64,000 bases of DNA from G963668605 sp963668605 (GCA_963668605.1 OY764903.1:3410001-3474000); one strand, 5' to 3'; counted from the first letter of the stretch, positions 7,792 through 17,815 are shown. The notes: a model not told the origin generated them from the sequence alone. Numbers and translations are program-made.

Positions 7792-9066
7792 ATGAATACC
7801 AGAAGAACATTTCTGATGAGTACCGGCGGCGCGGCCTTCACGCGTCTCGCCGAGGGCAAAGCCGCGGCATCCGACAAGATTCGAGTGGCTGTGCTCGGCG
7901 TCAACGGACGCGGCAAGGACCACATCGCCGGCTTCGAAGGCGTGCCAGACGCTCAGGTCGCCGTGCTCTGCGATCCCGACAGCAAGATTCTCGCCGAACG
8001 CGCGCAGCAGTTTGAACAACGCTACAACCGCAAGGTGGAAACTGTAAGCGACCTGCGCAAGGTTTTCGAGCGCAAAGACATCGATGCCGTCAGCATCGCC
8101 ACTCCGAACCACTGGCATTCGCTCGCCGCGATCTGGGCCTGCCAGGCAGGCAAGGACGTCTATGTCGAAAAGCCCGGCGCGCACAACATCTGGGAAGGCC
8201 GCAAACTCGTTGAGGCGGCCCACAAATACAACCGCATCGTGCAACATGGCGTGCAACTGCGCAGTTCGGAAGCGATTCAGGAAGCCGTCGCGCATCTTCG
8301 CAAGGGCACCATCGGCAATGTCTACATGGCGCGCGGCCTGGTCTATCGCTGGCGGCCATCCATCGGCAAGAAGGGCCCCGAACCCGTGCCCAGCTATCTC
8401 GACTACAACCTCTGGACCGGTCCGGCGAAAGAGGTGCCCTTCTCCAAGCGCTTCGTGCACTACAACTGGCACTGGCATTGGGAGTGGGGCAACGGCGACG
8501 TCGGCAACCAGGGCATTCACGAAACCGACCTGTGCATGTGGGGACTCAATGTCGGCCTGCCCACGCGCGTCACCTCGATGGGCGGCAAGTTCCTTTTCGA
8601 CGACGACAAGGAGACTCCGGAAACGCAGACTTCGCTCTACCACTATCCCGACCAGAAGAAGATGATCCAGTTCGAGGTACGCAACTGGTGTACGAACGAT
8701 GAAGCCGGCGCAGGCGTCGGTAACATCTTCTATGGTTCGGAGGGTTTTCTCGTCGTCAAGGGTTACGAGACTTACGACATCTATCTCGGCCAGAAGCGCG
8801 AAAAAGGACCGTCTGGCAAGAAGGGCGGAAACCACTTCGCCAACTTCATCAAAGCCGTCCGCAGCAGAAAGACTTCAGATCAGAACGGCCCGGTCGAGAG
8901 CGCGCACCTATCGAGCGCCCTGGCGCACTTAGGCAACATCTCGTACCGCGTCGGACGCACCCTGAACTTCGACCCCAAGACGGAAAGATTCGTGGGCGAC
9001 ACAGAGGCCGATACGTACCTGAAGCGCAAGTACCGCGCTCCGTTTGTTGTGCCTGAGAAGGTGTAA
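7792..9066 (+). CDS. Tat-exported Gfo/Idh/MocA-family oxidoreductase
   Basis: A 424-residue NAD(P)-dependent oxidoreductase. A twin-arginine signal (MNTRRTFLMSTGGAAFTRL) precedes the Rossmann fold (VAVLGVNGRGKDH). The EKP motif (YVEKPGAHNIWEGRKLV) and a C-terminal alpha/beta domain with GNGDVGNQGIHETDLCMW follow. Exported members are abundant in Acidobacteriota and Planctomycetota and act on sugars or sugar-like compounds; the substrate cannot be read from sequence. It is a single gene ending in a strong terminator. The ATG at 7792 is used because it begins the Tat signal. Confidence 0.88.
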   Translation: MNTRRTFLMSTGGAAFTRLAEGKAAASDKIRVAVLGVNGRGKDHIAGFEGVPDAQVAVLCDPDSKILAERAQQFEQRYNRKVETVSDLRKVFERKDIDAVSIATPNHWHSLAAIWACQAGKDVYVEKPGAHNIWEGRKLVEAAHKYNRIVQHGVQLRSSEAIQEAVAHLRKGTIGNVYMARGLVYRWRPSIGKKGPEPVPSYLDYNLWTGPAKEVPFSKRFVHYNWHWHWEWGNGDVGNQGIHETDLCMWGLNVGLPTRVTSMGGKFLFDDDKETPETQTSLYHYPDQKKMIQFEVRNWCTNDEAGAGVGNIFYGSEGFLVVKGYETYDIYLGQKREKGPSGKKGGNHFANFIKAVRSRKTSDQNGPVESAHLSSALAHLGNISYRVGRTLNFDPKTERFVGDTEADTYLKRKYRAPFVVPEKV

Positions 9067-9093
9067 CTGCACAGCAGTCTGTCGTAACAAGAT

Positions 9094-9130
9094 GCCCGTC
9101 CGGAGATTCCGGGCGGGCTTTTTGTTTTTG
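9094..9130 (+). terminator. Rho-independent terminator after the Gfo/Idh gene
   Basis: An 11-bp stem (9094-9104 with 9108-9118, one G-T wobble) closes a GAT loop and is followed by TTTTTGTTTTTG. It lies about 30 bases after the stop at 9066 and separates this gene from the convergent isomerase. Confidence 0.93.
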
Positions 9131-9182
9131 CTGCCAGCAATAGCGATGGGACACGTCGAGGGTAACAGACAGAGGCCTCCAG

Positions 9183-10022
9183 TTATCCCCGAAGCCTCTC
9201 CAGCAGTTCCACCGCCATACGCACGTCACCCATCCACTGCGCGGGCGACTGTCCTTCCCTTTCGACGTTGAGCGTGCCGGTGTAGCCAACAGCCTTCAAC
9301 TTCGCGATGAACCTTTCCATGCCGACCGCGCCTTGCCCGAGCGGCTTCTCTTCGCCCAGTGCACCGGGGCGCTCCGCGGGCGGCCAGTTGCCGTCCTTGC
9401 AATGCACGCTGACGATTTCTCGTGCCAGCACGCCGACGGCTTCGATCGGGTCGCCGCTGCCGTAGAGAATCATGTTCGCGGGATCGAAGTTCACCTTGAG
9501 ATTGCCGCGGCGGCAGTCGCCGAGAAACTCGAGCAGCACGGGCGCCGGCTCCTGCCCGGTCTCCAGCGCGAACGTCTGCCCGTGCGTGGCGGCGTGGTCG
9601 CAGATGCGCCGGACCATTTCGCGAACGGCTTTGTAGTCGGGATCTTCTGTATCCTCCGGCACGAAGCCAATGTGGCAGGCGATGGACTTCACCCCCAGCG
9701 CAGCGGCGAAATCGCTCACCGCGAGCGTGCGTTGCTCGCGTTCGGCGCGCGTCGCGGGGGGAATGAATCCGACGGTGCGTTGTACGGTGGGAATGTCGGC
9801 ATAGTCCTCGCCGTTGTAGGCGCAGAAGACAGTGGCCAAATGGAAGCGTTCGGCGTCGAGAGCAGCCTTCCATGCGGGCGCCGCGCCGCTCAGGTCCAAG
9901 TCGCCGGGAATGCCGAGTTGGCCGGAACGCACACCCAGGCTCTTAATTTCACGGACGGTTTCGAGCGGGTCGCGGCCCGCCCAGAACATGACTCCGATCT
10001 CGAGATCGGCTAAAGGTTGCAC
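9183..10022 (-). CDS. Sugar phosphate isomerase/epimerase, AP endonuclease 2-like TIM barrel
   Basis: A 279-residue xylose-isomerase-like TIM barrel. Metal-binding-type stretches are FALETGQEP (Glu), KVNFDPANMILYGSGDP (Asp), IVSVHCKDGNW (His) and LNVEREG (Glu). Relatives isomerise or dehydrate keto-sugars and inositols. The start is a GTG at 10022 (VQPLADLEIG) with GGGAG upstream; it overlaps the stop of the preceding Gfo/Idh gene by 13 bases, so the two are cotranscribed. The pairing suggests a shared sugar pathway with unknown substrate. Confidence 0.83.
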   Translation of the reverse strand: MQPLADLEIGVMFWAGRDPLETVREIKSLGVRSGQLGIPGDLDLSGAAPAWKAALDAERFHLATVFCAYNGEDYADIPTVQRTVGFIPPATRAEREQRTLAVSDFAAALGVKSIACHIGFVPEDTEDPDYKAVREMVRRICDHAATHGQTFALETGQEPAPVLLEFLGDCRRGNLKVNFDPANMILYGSGDPIEAVGVLAREIVSVHCKDGNWPPAERPGALGEEKPLGQGAVGMERFIAKLKAVGYTGTLNVEREGQSPAQWMGDVRMAVELLERLRG

Positions 10023-11026
10023 GGAATCTTTTCTCCCTTTCTCTCGCGCGCTTCGAGAAGCAGGCGCATCAATTTCACAGCGGCCGCGGATTCCTCCGGC
10101 GGACAGCGCTCGGGTCTCGCACCCTGCACGCAGCACTCGACAAAGTAGGCGATCTCCGCCTCATAGCCGTCGCGAGAGAGCAGCGGCAGCGCGGACTCCT
10201 CGCCGGCGGCAGAGAAAAGCGTCGGCGCACAGTTCGAAGAGTTGTACTCAAGCGTCCCGCCGTCGCAAATCACGGTGTACTCCATCGAAAACGGATAGAC
10301 CTTGGGGTGATGCCAGCCGCCCGTCACGACCACCGACCCAATATCGGCGTAATGCAACTCGGCTGTCATGTTGTCGACGCCCTGGGCGAGGTTGACGAAG
10401 CCCGTGGCGGAGACGGCTTCGGGCGCTCCGAACAGATGCAGGCACTGGTCAACGTCGTGGATCAGCAGGTCGAAGACGCCCCCGCCGCTTTGCGCCGGGT
10501 CGGACAGCCAGCGGCTCCAGGCGGGCGCGGAACAGCGGCGGCGAAAGATGGCGCTGTGCACATCGCCCAACATGCCATTGCGCACGGCATCGGCGAGCGC
10601 GATATAGGCGGGGAAAAAGCGCAGCACCTGCGCGGTCATCAGGACGCGGCCGGCCTCATCGGCCGCGGCCAGCATCTGGTCCGTCTCGACGGTATTGAGC
10701 CCCATCGGCTTTTCGACCAGCACGTGCTTTCCGGCGCGCAAGGCAGCAAGCACAGCCGGCGCGTGCAGGTGCGTTGGAAGGCAGATGTCGACCGCCTCCA
10801 CATCCGCATCGCGGAGCGCATCGGCGTAGTTCGTGTACTTGCGATAGCGGGAAAAATCGAGGCGTCCGGTGGGGCCACCGACGTTGCCCTGAATCGCGCT
10901 GAAGTCGCCGCTCAGCGCCACGGGATCGTCGCTCGCCACGGCAACCACTTCGGCATCGGGAATATTCTGGAGGGCCTTGAGGTGCATACTGCCCATGAAG
11001 CCAAGACCTAAGACAGCTAGTTTCAT
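10010..11026 (-). CDS. Gfo/Idh/MocA-family oxidoreductase, cytoplasmic
   Basis: A 338-residue enzyme with N-terminal Rossmann motif MKLAVLGLGFMGSMHLKAL and the EKP motif HVLVEKPMGLN. The catalytic region has FDLLIHDVDQCLHLFG with a His-x2-Asp-like arrangement typical of inositol and sugar dehydrogenases. There is no signal peptide, unlike the paralogue at 7792-9066. It lies between an SDR gene and a TIM-barrel isomerase on one strand, so it probably oxidises a sugar intermediate in the same pathway. Confidence 0.88.
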   Translation of the reverse strand: MKLAVLGLGFMGSMHLKALQNIPDAEVVAVASDDPVALSGDFSAIQGNVGGPTGRLDFSRYRKYTNYADALRDADVEAVDICLPTHLHAPAVLAALRAGKHVLVEKPMGLNTVETDQMLAAADEAGRVLMTAQVLRFFPAYIALADAVRNGMLGDVHSAIFRRRCSAPAWSRWLSDPAQSGGGVFDLLIHDVDQCLHLFGAPEAVSATGFVNLAQGVDNMTAELHYADIGSVVVTGGWHHPKVYPFSMEYTVICDGGTLEYNSSNCAPTLFSAAGEESALPLLSRDGYEAEIAYFVECCVQGARPERCPPEESAAAVKLMRLLLEARERKGEKIPCNL

Positions 11027-11088
11027 CGCAAGATCATCCTAACAAAAAAGCGCCTGACAAAATGCGTTCGGCAAAATGCGCAGCACGT

Positions 11089-11799
11089 TTAGCGCAGGCT
11101 CAACCCGCCGTCCACGGCGATCGATTGGCCCGTGACAAAATTGGCGGCCTTTAGAAAATAGAGCACGGCGTCCGCGATCTCGCCGGCTGTGCCCGCGCGC
11201 TGGGCCGGGGTGGCGCGCACCATTGCCGCGGCGCATTCGTCGAGGTCGTCGAACGGAATCACGCCAGGCGCCACGGAGTTCACGGTGATCTCCGGCGCGA
11301 AAGCTTTGGCCAGCGCCTGGGTCAACATGATCACGCCGGCCTTCGAGGCGCAGTAGTGCGCATGTGCGGCCCACGGACGGATGCCGCCCAGCGAACTGAT
11401 GTTGACGATGCGGCCGCCGCCATGGCGCTGCATGAGCTTCGCGCCCTGCTGGCAGCAAAAGAACACAGCCTTCAAGTTGACGCTGTGGATGAAATCCCAA
11501 TCCGCTTCGGTGACTTCGAGCGGATCGATGCGCGTGAAGCGAGCGGCGTTGTTGACCAGGCCGTCGAGGCGCCCGCAGCGCTCGCCGATCTCGCGAAACA
11601 TGCGCTCGATTTCAGCGACGCTTTCCAGATTGGCTCGGAATAGCGGCGCGTCGTTGCAGGCCGCCGCCGTTTCGCGCGCCTCGGTCTCCGACGAATTGTA
11701 ATGGACGAGCACACGCGCGCCTTCGTGCGCCAGGCGTAATGCGATGCCGCGCCCGATGCGTTTGGCTGCTCCCGTGACGAGGATTGTTTTTCCAGTCAT
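11089..11799 (-). CDS. SDR-family oxidoreductase
   Basis: A 236-residue classical short-chain dehydrogenase. The cofactor motif is VTGAAKRIGRGIA (TG-x3-G-x-G type with Arg, suggesting NADPH). NNAA, the catalytic Ser in IVNISSLGG and the Tyr/Lys in HYCASKAG follow, and the C-terminus is GQSIAVDGG. It resembles pteridine-reductase and 3-oxoacyl-ACP-reductase-like SDRs, but the substrate is unknown. It lies 62 bases upstream of the Gfo/Idh gene, likely in the same transcript. Confidence 0.88.
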   Translation of the reverse strand: MTGKTILVTGAAKRIGRGIALRLAHEGARVLVHYNSSETEARETAAACNDAPLFRANLESVAEIERMFREIGERCGRLDGLVNNAARFTRIDPLEVTEADWDFIHSVNLKAVFFCCQQGAKLMQRHGGGRIVNISSLGGIRPWAAHAHYCASKAGVIMLTQALAKAFAPEITVNSVAPGVIPFDDLDECAAAMVRATPAQRAGTAGEIADAVLYFLKAANFVTGQSIAVDGGLSLR

Positions 11800-11915
11800 T
11801 GCGTGTAAAGGTTTACTGCCGATGCCGCGGCCCATCCACGTGCGTCCAGCATCGAACCGGACACACCTCCCCTACTTTGCCACTCCGAACGACCGCGCCG
11901 CAAAGCGGTTCCTGG

Positions 11916-14900
11916 TCAGAAGAAGAACTTCATCCCCAACTGAATGCGCCGGGCAAAATTCTTCTGGCTCGTGACCGTTCCGAACGCGGAGCTCGTCGGA
12001 CTTGTATCAGGATTGTTGAACATCGGATGGTTGAGAGCGTTCAAAAACTCGGCCCGGAACTGCGCTTTCATCGACTCGCGGATTCTCGTATCCTTGATAA
12101 TCGAAAGATCAAAATTGTTCATGTTGTCCCCGCGAACGCCAGAGAGTCGCGTCGGGAATTGGCGCAGATTGTACGTCAGTTGTTCTGCTGTGTTTCGGTT
12201 GAAGCCCGCCGCGGTATTGAACCATAGGGTGGGGCTGCGGTTCTCCGCGAGTGGGATGTCGTGCAGGTCGCCCGTAAAGAGCGCATTGCCAAATCCGAGC
12301 GCCGGTCCGGTCTGGTACACATACATGCCCTGGAACTGCCACCCCGCGACGATCCGGTCGACAATGCCGCCGGATTTTCCCAGCAGTTTCTTACCCCGGC
12401 CGAAGGGGAGTTCATAGATCCCACTGACCGATAGCCGGTGCGGATAATCCTGGTCGGATATCACACGCTCGGGCTTCAGATCTCCGTCGTTCAAGAAGCC
12501 CGTGGCCTCTATGAATTTCGTCCAGGTATAGGCGGCTTGAAACGTGTAACCCTTGCTAAAGCGCTTCTCCAATTTAGCCTCAAGTGAGTTATACCAGGAG
12601 TTTCCTTCGTTCGTATTCGTGCTGACACCGTTGAACTGCGGATAGGAGCGCACCAGCGCTGCTCTCTGCAGTGTCGTGCCGGCTTTGTTTGTGCCGGGCA
12701 GCAGTGGATAGAACGGGTTCGGCAGGTTCGTGGTCCAATAGTTGAAGTTCGCCTGGTCGCGCACCGGGCTGGTGCTCAAATACTTATTCGGAAACGCCGA
12801 GAGCACACGCGTCGTTTCGATGTCGTCGCCAAAGCTGCCGATATAACCCAGTTCCATCGCCATCCGTCCCGGCAATTCCCTCTGGAAACTCACCTGCCAG
12901 TGTTGCAGTCGCGGCGCCGCCATGTTCGGATTGATTGGCACAATCGAGTTTCCTACATCCTGCATAGCGCCCAAAGACGATCCTACCGGAGGCAGAATTC
13001 CATCCGGGTAGGGGTTGGCGAGAGTCGAGGTAAACGTAAGTCCGTTGTCGAGCGACGGCACTAAGTTCGTTCTCCGGGTGAACCCGTTCTGGACAACGTC
13101 GGAGCGGCGTGCGCCCAAAAAGCCGAAGGATATGCCGTAGCCCGCGCGGAGCACTGTCCTGTTGGAAATCTGAAGAGCTAAGCCGAGGCGCGGCATGATG
13201 TTGTTGGTGTCGCGATTGTAAAGCCCGCGTGGCAATCCGTTCACGCCGGCAAACGTTAACCCGCCACGGACGTCAAACTGGCTGGCCGGTACCTCCTGCG
13301 TCGGAGTCAGCGCGTACTTAGCCTTCACCTGCGCTTCAAAGGGAAGCACGGCGTTTGGATCCAGTCCGCGAATCGACCGGTCGAAACGCTCGGTCAACGG
13401 CCCCTCGAGTTCATATCGCACGCCGAGCGTAACAGTCAGGCGCCGAGTGATTTTCCAGTCGTCCTGAGCGTACAAGGACATGACGGTCGATTGCTCGGCG
13501 TAGCTGGCGCGGCGTTCCACGTTTCCTCCTGTTGGAAGGCCCAGCAACAAGGCTGCCGCGCCTTGTCCCCTAGGCGCAGCCGTCGAGTTGTCAAGGGGCC
13601 CCGCCGTCCAACCGTTGCCGAAATCGAACTGGCCGGTCGACAGGTGATCGATATTGTACTGGTTTTCGCGATAAGCGCGGTACTCGGCCCCGAACTTCAA
13701 CGCGTGAGTGCTCGAAATCTTTTGCAGCGAGCCACCCAAAGTGTAAGTCTCCGTGGGACGGAACAGAACTCCGTTGTAAGACGAAGCATAGCCGGCGATC
13801 GTCACGTATGGGAAGCGGCGGTCCGCAACGGGGATCTGATTCGTATAGGAAGCGGGAAATCCAAGGCTCGACAAATCGAAGCCCACGCCGGCCGGCGGGC
13901 CGTCGTAAGTGCGAATGAAGCGCGTGTAGGCAAATCGAAGGTTCGAAATCAGGGTCGGCGACAGAGTGTAGACATGGTCCAGAGTAGCGGATCGCGTAAA
14001 GAACTTGAACCATTGTCCTGTCATTTCATTGGCCGACCAGTTGTTGTAGTCGCTCACACGGCGGCTGAGATTGGCCCGCCCGAAAATCTTTTGCCGGTCC
14101 GAGATGTTGTGATCTAGGCGCCAGGTGTGCGTGTAGTACACAACGTTCTCCGGGAGGTTCGGATAGGTGAAGTTGTTGCCTCCGTCGATCGTGCCCTCTG
14201 CGTTCGGCTTAGGATAGTAGCTCAGAATCTTCTGAGCGATCGGACTAATGCGCGACGAAGGGATGATGTTGTTCGTGAACGGAGTGGACTGAATTCGTCC
14301 ATTGCTCAGCAAAACCCGTGTGGCCGGGTCGTAGATCACGTAGTTGCCGCCGGCCTTGAGGAGGTCCGAAAAATCGCCAGCGCGCTGCTTTTCCGTTGGC
14401 ACCGAAGTCGTGCTGCCGCGCGGCCTGGACTCGTGAATGCCCTCATATCCATACATGAAGAAAGTCCGGTTGCGTCCGTTGTAAATCCCTGGCAATCTCA
14501 CCGGTCCGGTCGCGCTCGCGCCCCAGCGGTCATAGAAGAAGTTGCTGACCGGATTTCCCGCCTTGTTCGCGAAGAAGTCGTTCGCGTTCCAACTGGGCGC
14601 CATCTTGTACAGATAGCCAGTGCCATGCAGTTCGTTCGTTCCCGACTTCAGGCTGATACTGATCGCACCGCCCATGGTCTGGCCGACGCTCGCATCGAAG
14701 ATCGCAGTTTGCACTTTGAACTCCGACACGATGTCAACCGGCGGGCCCTCTGATGGCACCACCATGTTCTTGTTGTAGGTTGCCGACGCCGGACTCCCGT
14801 CGATCGTCAGTTCGTTCATATCCGAACGCGCGCCTCCGATCGCATACTGGGTGGCAAAGTAGTCGTATGGACGGTCACGCTGGGGGTTGCCCGCGAAGGA

Positions 14901-15386
14901 CACTCCGGATGACAGTTGAATCAGGGCGTACGGATTGCCGTGTGGCACGGGCAGTTGCGCGATGCGCCGCGAGTCCACTACTTGGCCGAGGGAGGCGTCG
15001 GCCGCTTCGATCAGCGGTCCTTCCGCCGTCACGGTGATCCGTTCCGACACTTCGCCCACTTGAAGCTGCACTTCCACTTTGAGCCGGTCGTTTACACGCA
15101 GTTCGAGCGGCGACTGCTCTATGGCCTGAAAACCAGCGCGTTCCACACGCAGACTGTATTTGCCTGGTTGCAGAAATGGGATTAGATAATTCCCTTCCTG
15201 GCTCGACACAGTAGTAGACCGCAATCCCGTATCCAAATTTGTGGCGACCACAGATGCGCCAGGGACGGCTGCGCCGCTGCGGTCCGTAACGACGCCCAGC
15301 AACGTAGCGCGATATTCCTGGCAAAAGGAACCCGACGCGAAAATCGTGAGTGCGCCGAGAAGACGAAGTGTGTAGCGGATGTCCAC
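11916..15386 (-). CDS. Oar-like TonB-dependent outer-membrane receptor
   Basis: About 1156 residues. After a signal peptide (MDIRYTLRLLGALTIFASGS) comes a carboxypeptidase-regulatory-like domain (GVVTDRSGAAVPGASVV), a plug (ITVTAEGPLIEAADASLGQ) and a long 22-strand-type barrel ending in RRIQLGMKFFF, whose terminal Phe is the outer-membrane signal. Proteins of this size and layout are a hallmark of Acidobacteriota and are thought to import large ligands, often carbohydrates. The GTG at 15386 follows AAGGGGG; the frame extends 11 codons upstream without a better start. Downstream genes suggest a sugar ligand; this is inference. Confidence 0.9.
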   Translation of the reverse strand: MDIRYTLRLLGALTIFASGSFCQEYRATLLGVVTDRSGAAVPGASVVATNLDTGLRSTTVSSQEGNYLIPFLQPGKYSLRVERAGFQAIEQSPLELRVNDRLKVEVQLQVGEVSERITVTAEGPLIEAADASLGQVVDSRRIAQLPVPHGNPYALIQLSSGVSFAGNPQRDRPYDYFATQYAIGGARSDMNELTIDGSPASATYNKNMVVPSEGPPVDIVSEFKVQTAIFDASVGQTMGGAISISLKSGTNELHGTGYLYKMAPSWNANDFFANKAGNPVSNFFYDRWGASATGPVRLPGIYNGRNRTFFMYGYEGIHESRPRGSTTSVPTEKQRAGDFSDLLKAGGNYVIYDPATRVLLSNGRIQSTPFTNNIIPSSRISPIAQKILSYYPKPNAEGTIDGGNNFTYPNLPENVVYYTHTWRLDHNISDRQKIFGRANLSRRVSDYNNWSANEMTGQWFKFFTRSATLDHVYTLSPTLISNLRFAYTRFIRTYDGPPAGVGFDLSSLGFPASYTNQIPVADRRFPYVTIAGYASSYNGVLFRPTETYTLGGSLQKISSTHALKFGAEYRAYRENQYNIDHLSTGQFDFGNGWTAGPLDNSTAAPRGQGAAALLLGLPTGGNVERRASYAEQSTVMSLYAQDDWKITRRLTVTLGVRYELEGPLTERFDRSIRGLDPNAVLPFEAQVKAKYALTPTQEVPASQFDVRGGLTFAGVNGLPRGLYNRDTNNIMPRLGLALQISNRTVLRAGYGISFGFLGARRSDVVQNGFTRRTNLVPSLDNGLTFTSTLANPYPDGILPPVGSSLGAMQDVGNSIVPINPNMAAPRLQHWQVSFQRELPGRMAMELGYIGSFGDDIETTRVLSAFPNKYLSTSPVRDQANFNYWTTNLPNPFYPLLPGTNKAGTTLQRAALVRSYPQFNGVSTNTNEGNSWYNSLEAKLEKRFSKGYTFQAAYTWTKFIEATGFLNDGDLKPERVISDQDYPHRLSVSGIYELPFGRGKKLLGKSGGIVDRIVAGWQFQGMYVYQTGPALGFGNALFTGDLHDIPLAENRSPTLWFNTAAGFNRNTAEQLTYNLRQFPTRLSGVRGDNMNNFDLSIIKDTRIRESMKAQFRAEFLNALNHPMFNNPDTSPTSSAFGTVTSQKNFARRIQLGMKFFF

Positions 15387-15455
15387 AGAAACCCCCTTCA
15401 ACCGGTTTCGGAAATCCAAACCAGGACTTCCAGTTTGCCTTCCCGGTTACGGGCC

Positions 15456-15483
15456 AGTATACTCCCAATCGCTACCGCTAGAA
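15456..15483 (-). promoter_or_regulatory. Possible sigma-70 promoter for the Oar-like receptor gene
   Basis: A perfect TATACT (-10) at 15461-15456 lies about 70 bases upstream of the start. The hexamer 16 bases further upstream, TTCTAG, is a weak -35. The other receptor gene, at 63527, also has TATACT at its -10. The rest of the 15387-15620 gap shows nothing I can name. Confidence 0.35.
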
Positions 15484-15620
15484 CCCAGGTTTGTACGCCA
15501 TTCTTCGCCGCTCCGGGGCGCCCAAAAGGTCAGCTAAGTACCGCAGGCCGCAGCGGTGCCACGCAGGTCAACTTCCGGCGGATTGGAACGGGCAAAGATC
15601 GTTGTTCCGGTTCCCTCGCG

Positions 15621-16916
15621 TTACACCTTCGCGCCGGCGCGCACGTCGATGTCATCGGGATCGACATCCACGGGCGCGGGCTCTGGCAATCGTCCAGTCA
15701 GATTCGCCCAAGCCCAGAACAGTGCCGTAGTGGAACTCAGTACGCCCGACGCCACGCCGATCGATCGAATGCTAACCGATTGAGAAGCGATGCCAGCTCC
15801 CATCATAGACAACATCATTGTGCACCACGTCATTGACTCGATGGTGGAGAAGATCCGGCCGCGGAAGTTGTCGGAGACATGCCGCAGCAACTGCGCGAAA
15901 TTCAGAACGGAGCTGACGCCGATCGCGGCACGCGACAACGCGATAAAAATCAGCGATTGCCAGAATTCGGGAACGAGGCTGAAGATCACATACGCTCCGC
16001 CGTGAATCAGATAACAGAAAACGACGGTGCGTTTATAGGCGTCAAAGCTAAGCCGCTTGCCGAGCCAGTGACCGATGGCTCCGCCGATCAACAACCCGAC
16101 TCCGGCGAAGCCCCAAATCGTTCCCGTACCCGATGCGCCGCGCCCGAACACGAGTTCGCCGAACAATGGGAACAGCACCTGCGCCGCGCCGCCTCCCGTG
16201 GCCCAACCGACGTTGATCAGTCCGAGGGCGAGTATAAGCGGAAATGAACGCATGTAGCGCAGCCCTTCAGTGTATTCGTGCCAGGGCCGCACGACCTGGC
16301 TTCCGGCGAGGTCCTTGCGCTCCGCGCGGAAATGGCCCGTGGGCGATTTCAAACGCGAGATCGACCACGCCGAGAACAGAAACGAGAGCGCGTTGAAGAC
16401 GAAGGCCCATTCAAAGCCGAGATGCGCGACGCTGATGCCGCCGAGAAATGCGCCGATCGTGATCGTGCTCCACTGCGTCGTCTGCGTGAGCGAGTTGGCG
16501 GCGTGCAACTCCTCTTTGCTGGCGATGGTGGGCAGAATTGAACTGCGCCCTGCCGTGAAGAACGGCGAAGCGATCATGAGCAGCGCGCTGAGCAGATAGA
16601 GCAGCCATGTTTCGCCGTGCCGTAAGGTCAGGATGAAACCCAGCGCAATGACAGCACGGATCAGGTCGCTCGCCACCATGATGCGCTTGCGGTCGAAGCG
16701 GTCGAGTGCGACGCCTGCGAGCGGACCGGTCAGCACAGCGGGAATCGCACGCGCGAGCATGACGCCAGTGACGACCATGCCGGAGCCGCCCAAATGCATC
16801 GCCAAACTAAACACGGCGATGTTGTTGAAATGGTCGCCCACCTCGCTGACCACCTGCCCCATCCACGTATGGCGGTAGTTGCGATTCTCGCGCAGCAATT
16901 TAGCAAAGCCCGCCAT
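15621..16916 (-). CDS. MFS transporter, MFS_3/enterobactin-exporter-like
   Basis: A 431-residue, 12-helix major facilitator. The N-terminal FAKLLRENRNYRHTWMGQVVSEVGDHFNNIA is typical of the MFS_3 group. The motif-A equivalent is LAGVALDRFDRKRIMVASD, and a second version after helix 6-7 is FAGVGLLIGGAIGHWLGKRLS. It probably exports a small molecule; substrate unknown. The ATG overlaps the stop of the upstream EamA gene (TGATG). It is the last gene of the mazG-GNAT-OSBS/NSAR-EamA-MFS operon. Confidence 0.88.
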   Translation of the reverse strand: MAGFAKLLRENRNYRHTWMGQVVSEVGDHFNNIAVFSLAMHLGGSGMVVTGVMLARAIPAVLTGPLAGVALDRFDRKRIMVASDLIRAVIALGFILTLRHGETWLLYLLSALLMIASPFFTAGRSSILPTIASKEELHAANSLTQTTQWSTITIGAFLGGISVAHLGFEWAFVFNALSFLFSAWSISRLKSPTGHFRAERKDLAGSQVVRPWHEYTEGLRYMRSFPLILALGLINVGWATGGGAAQVLFPLFGELVFGRGASGTGTIWGFAGVGLLIGGAIGHWLGKRLSFDAYKRTVVFCYLIHGGAYVIFSLVPEFWQSLIFIALSRAAIGVSSVLNFAQLLRHVSDNFRGRIFSTIESMTWCTMMLSMMGAGIASQSVSIRSIGVASGVLSSTTALFWAWANLTGRLPEPAPVDVDPDDIDVRAGAKV

Positions 16917-17815
16917 CAGCCGCGCTCCGTCAGGAAAACACCGGCGAGAATAAAAGTCCCGCCGAGCGCCAGCGCGCTGGTGATATGCTCGCCGAGCAGC
17001 GGCACGGCCAGCAGCATCGCCAGCAGCGGTTGGATGTAAGAGAATGCCGAAACGCGCGAAGCGGGGATGTGCGTCAGCGCGTAGTAGTAGATCAAGTAGC
17101 AGAGCACCGACGGGAACGCGGCCATATACACCAGGGCCAGCCAGGCCGCCGCGCTCAGACCGGCCAGGTGAAAGCCCCGAACATAGATGAACGTCACCGG
17201 AAACAGGGCGATGGCGCCGCCGCTGTAAGCGAACGTGTTCACCGTGATGCTGCTATGCCGTTTTGAAACGCCTTTACCTAAAACGGTGAACAGCGCGAAC
17301 GTGACGCAGGAGAGCAGGATCAGGATGTCGCCGCCGATCGTCGCGCCGGCACTCTTCGATGGAGAGAGATTGAGCACCGCAACCCCGCCGATCGCCACGG
17401 CCATGCCCAGCGCTTTCTTCCACGTGATGCGCTCCTGGCCGGCCAACGCGGCGATCAACAGCACGATCATGGGCGTGACGCCGATCATCAGAGCCGAGTG
17501 TCCAACGCTTGTGCGGCTCAAACCCGCGACGAAAAATACCTGATTCAAGGCGACGCCGAAGACGCCAAGAAGAACCAACATGGGCACGTCCTCGCGCGTC
17601 CACGTGTCGCGGTCCGTGCGCCGCTTCCAGGCATACACCGGCAGGATGAACAGGGCGGCGAGCGTGGTCCGCAAGCCGCTCAAGAGCAGCGGAGGGAACT
17701 CGCGCAGCGCCACCTTTGCGATCACAAAATTGAGTGACCACAGCAGGATCATCAAGCCGATGAGGGAGTACAGCTTCGCGTGGGACGGTCTCTTCTGAAG
17801 ACTGCCTTCCGTCAA
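16916..17815 (-). CDS. EamA/DMT-family permease
   Basis: A 299-residue protein with ten predicted membrane helices in two EamA repeats (SLIGLMILLWSLNFVIAKVAL and the second half from VNTFAYSGGAIALFPV). Family members often export amino acids or metabolites. The start is a TTG at 17815 that shares bases with the TGA of the upstream gene (TTGA), so translation is coupled. Its place after an OSBS/NSAR-type enzyme suggests amino-acid-related cargo; inference only. Confidence 0.88.
   Translation of the reverse strand: MTEGSLQKRPSHAKLYSLIGLMILLWSLNFVIAKVALREFPPLLLSGLRTTLAALFILPVYAWKRRTDRDTWTREDVPMLVLLGVFGVALNQVFFVAGLSRTSVGHSALMIGVTPMIVLLIAALAGQERITWKKALGMAVAIGGVAVLNLSPSKSAGATIGGDILILLSCVTFALFTVLGKGVSKRHSSITVNTFAYSGGAIALFPVTFIYVRGFHLAGLSAAAWLALVYMAAFPSVLCYLIYYYALTHIPASRVSAFSYIQPLLAMLLAVPLLGEHITSALALGGTFILAGVFLTERG

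Noticed and set aside
7549..8835. A 428-codon minus-strand open frame
   Set aside because: It runs antisense to the Gfo/Idh gene and then out of frame through the secreted-protein gene. The overlapping genes have real signals and motifs.
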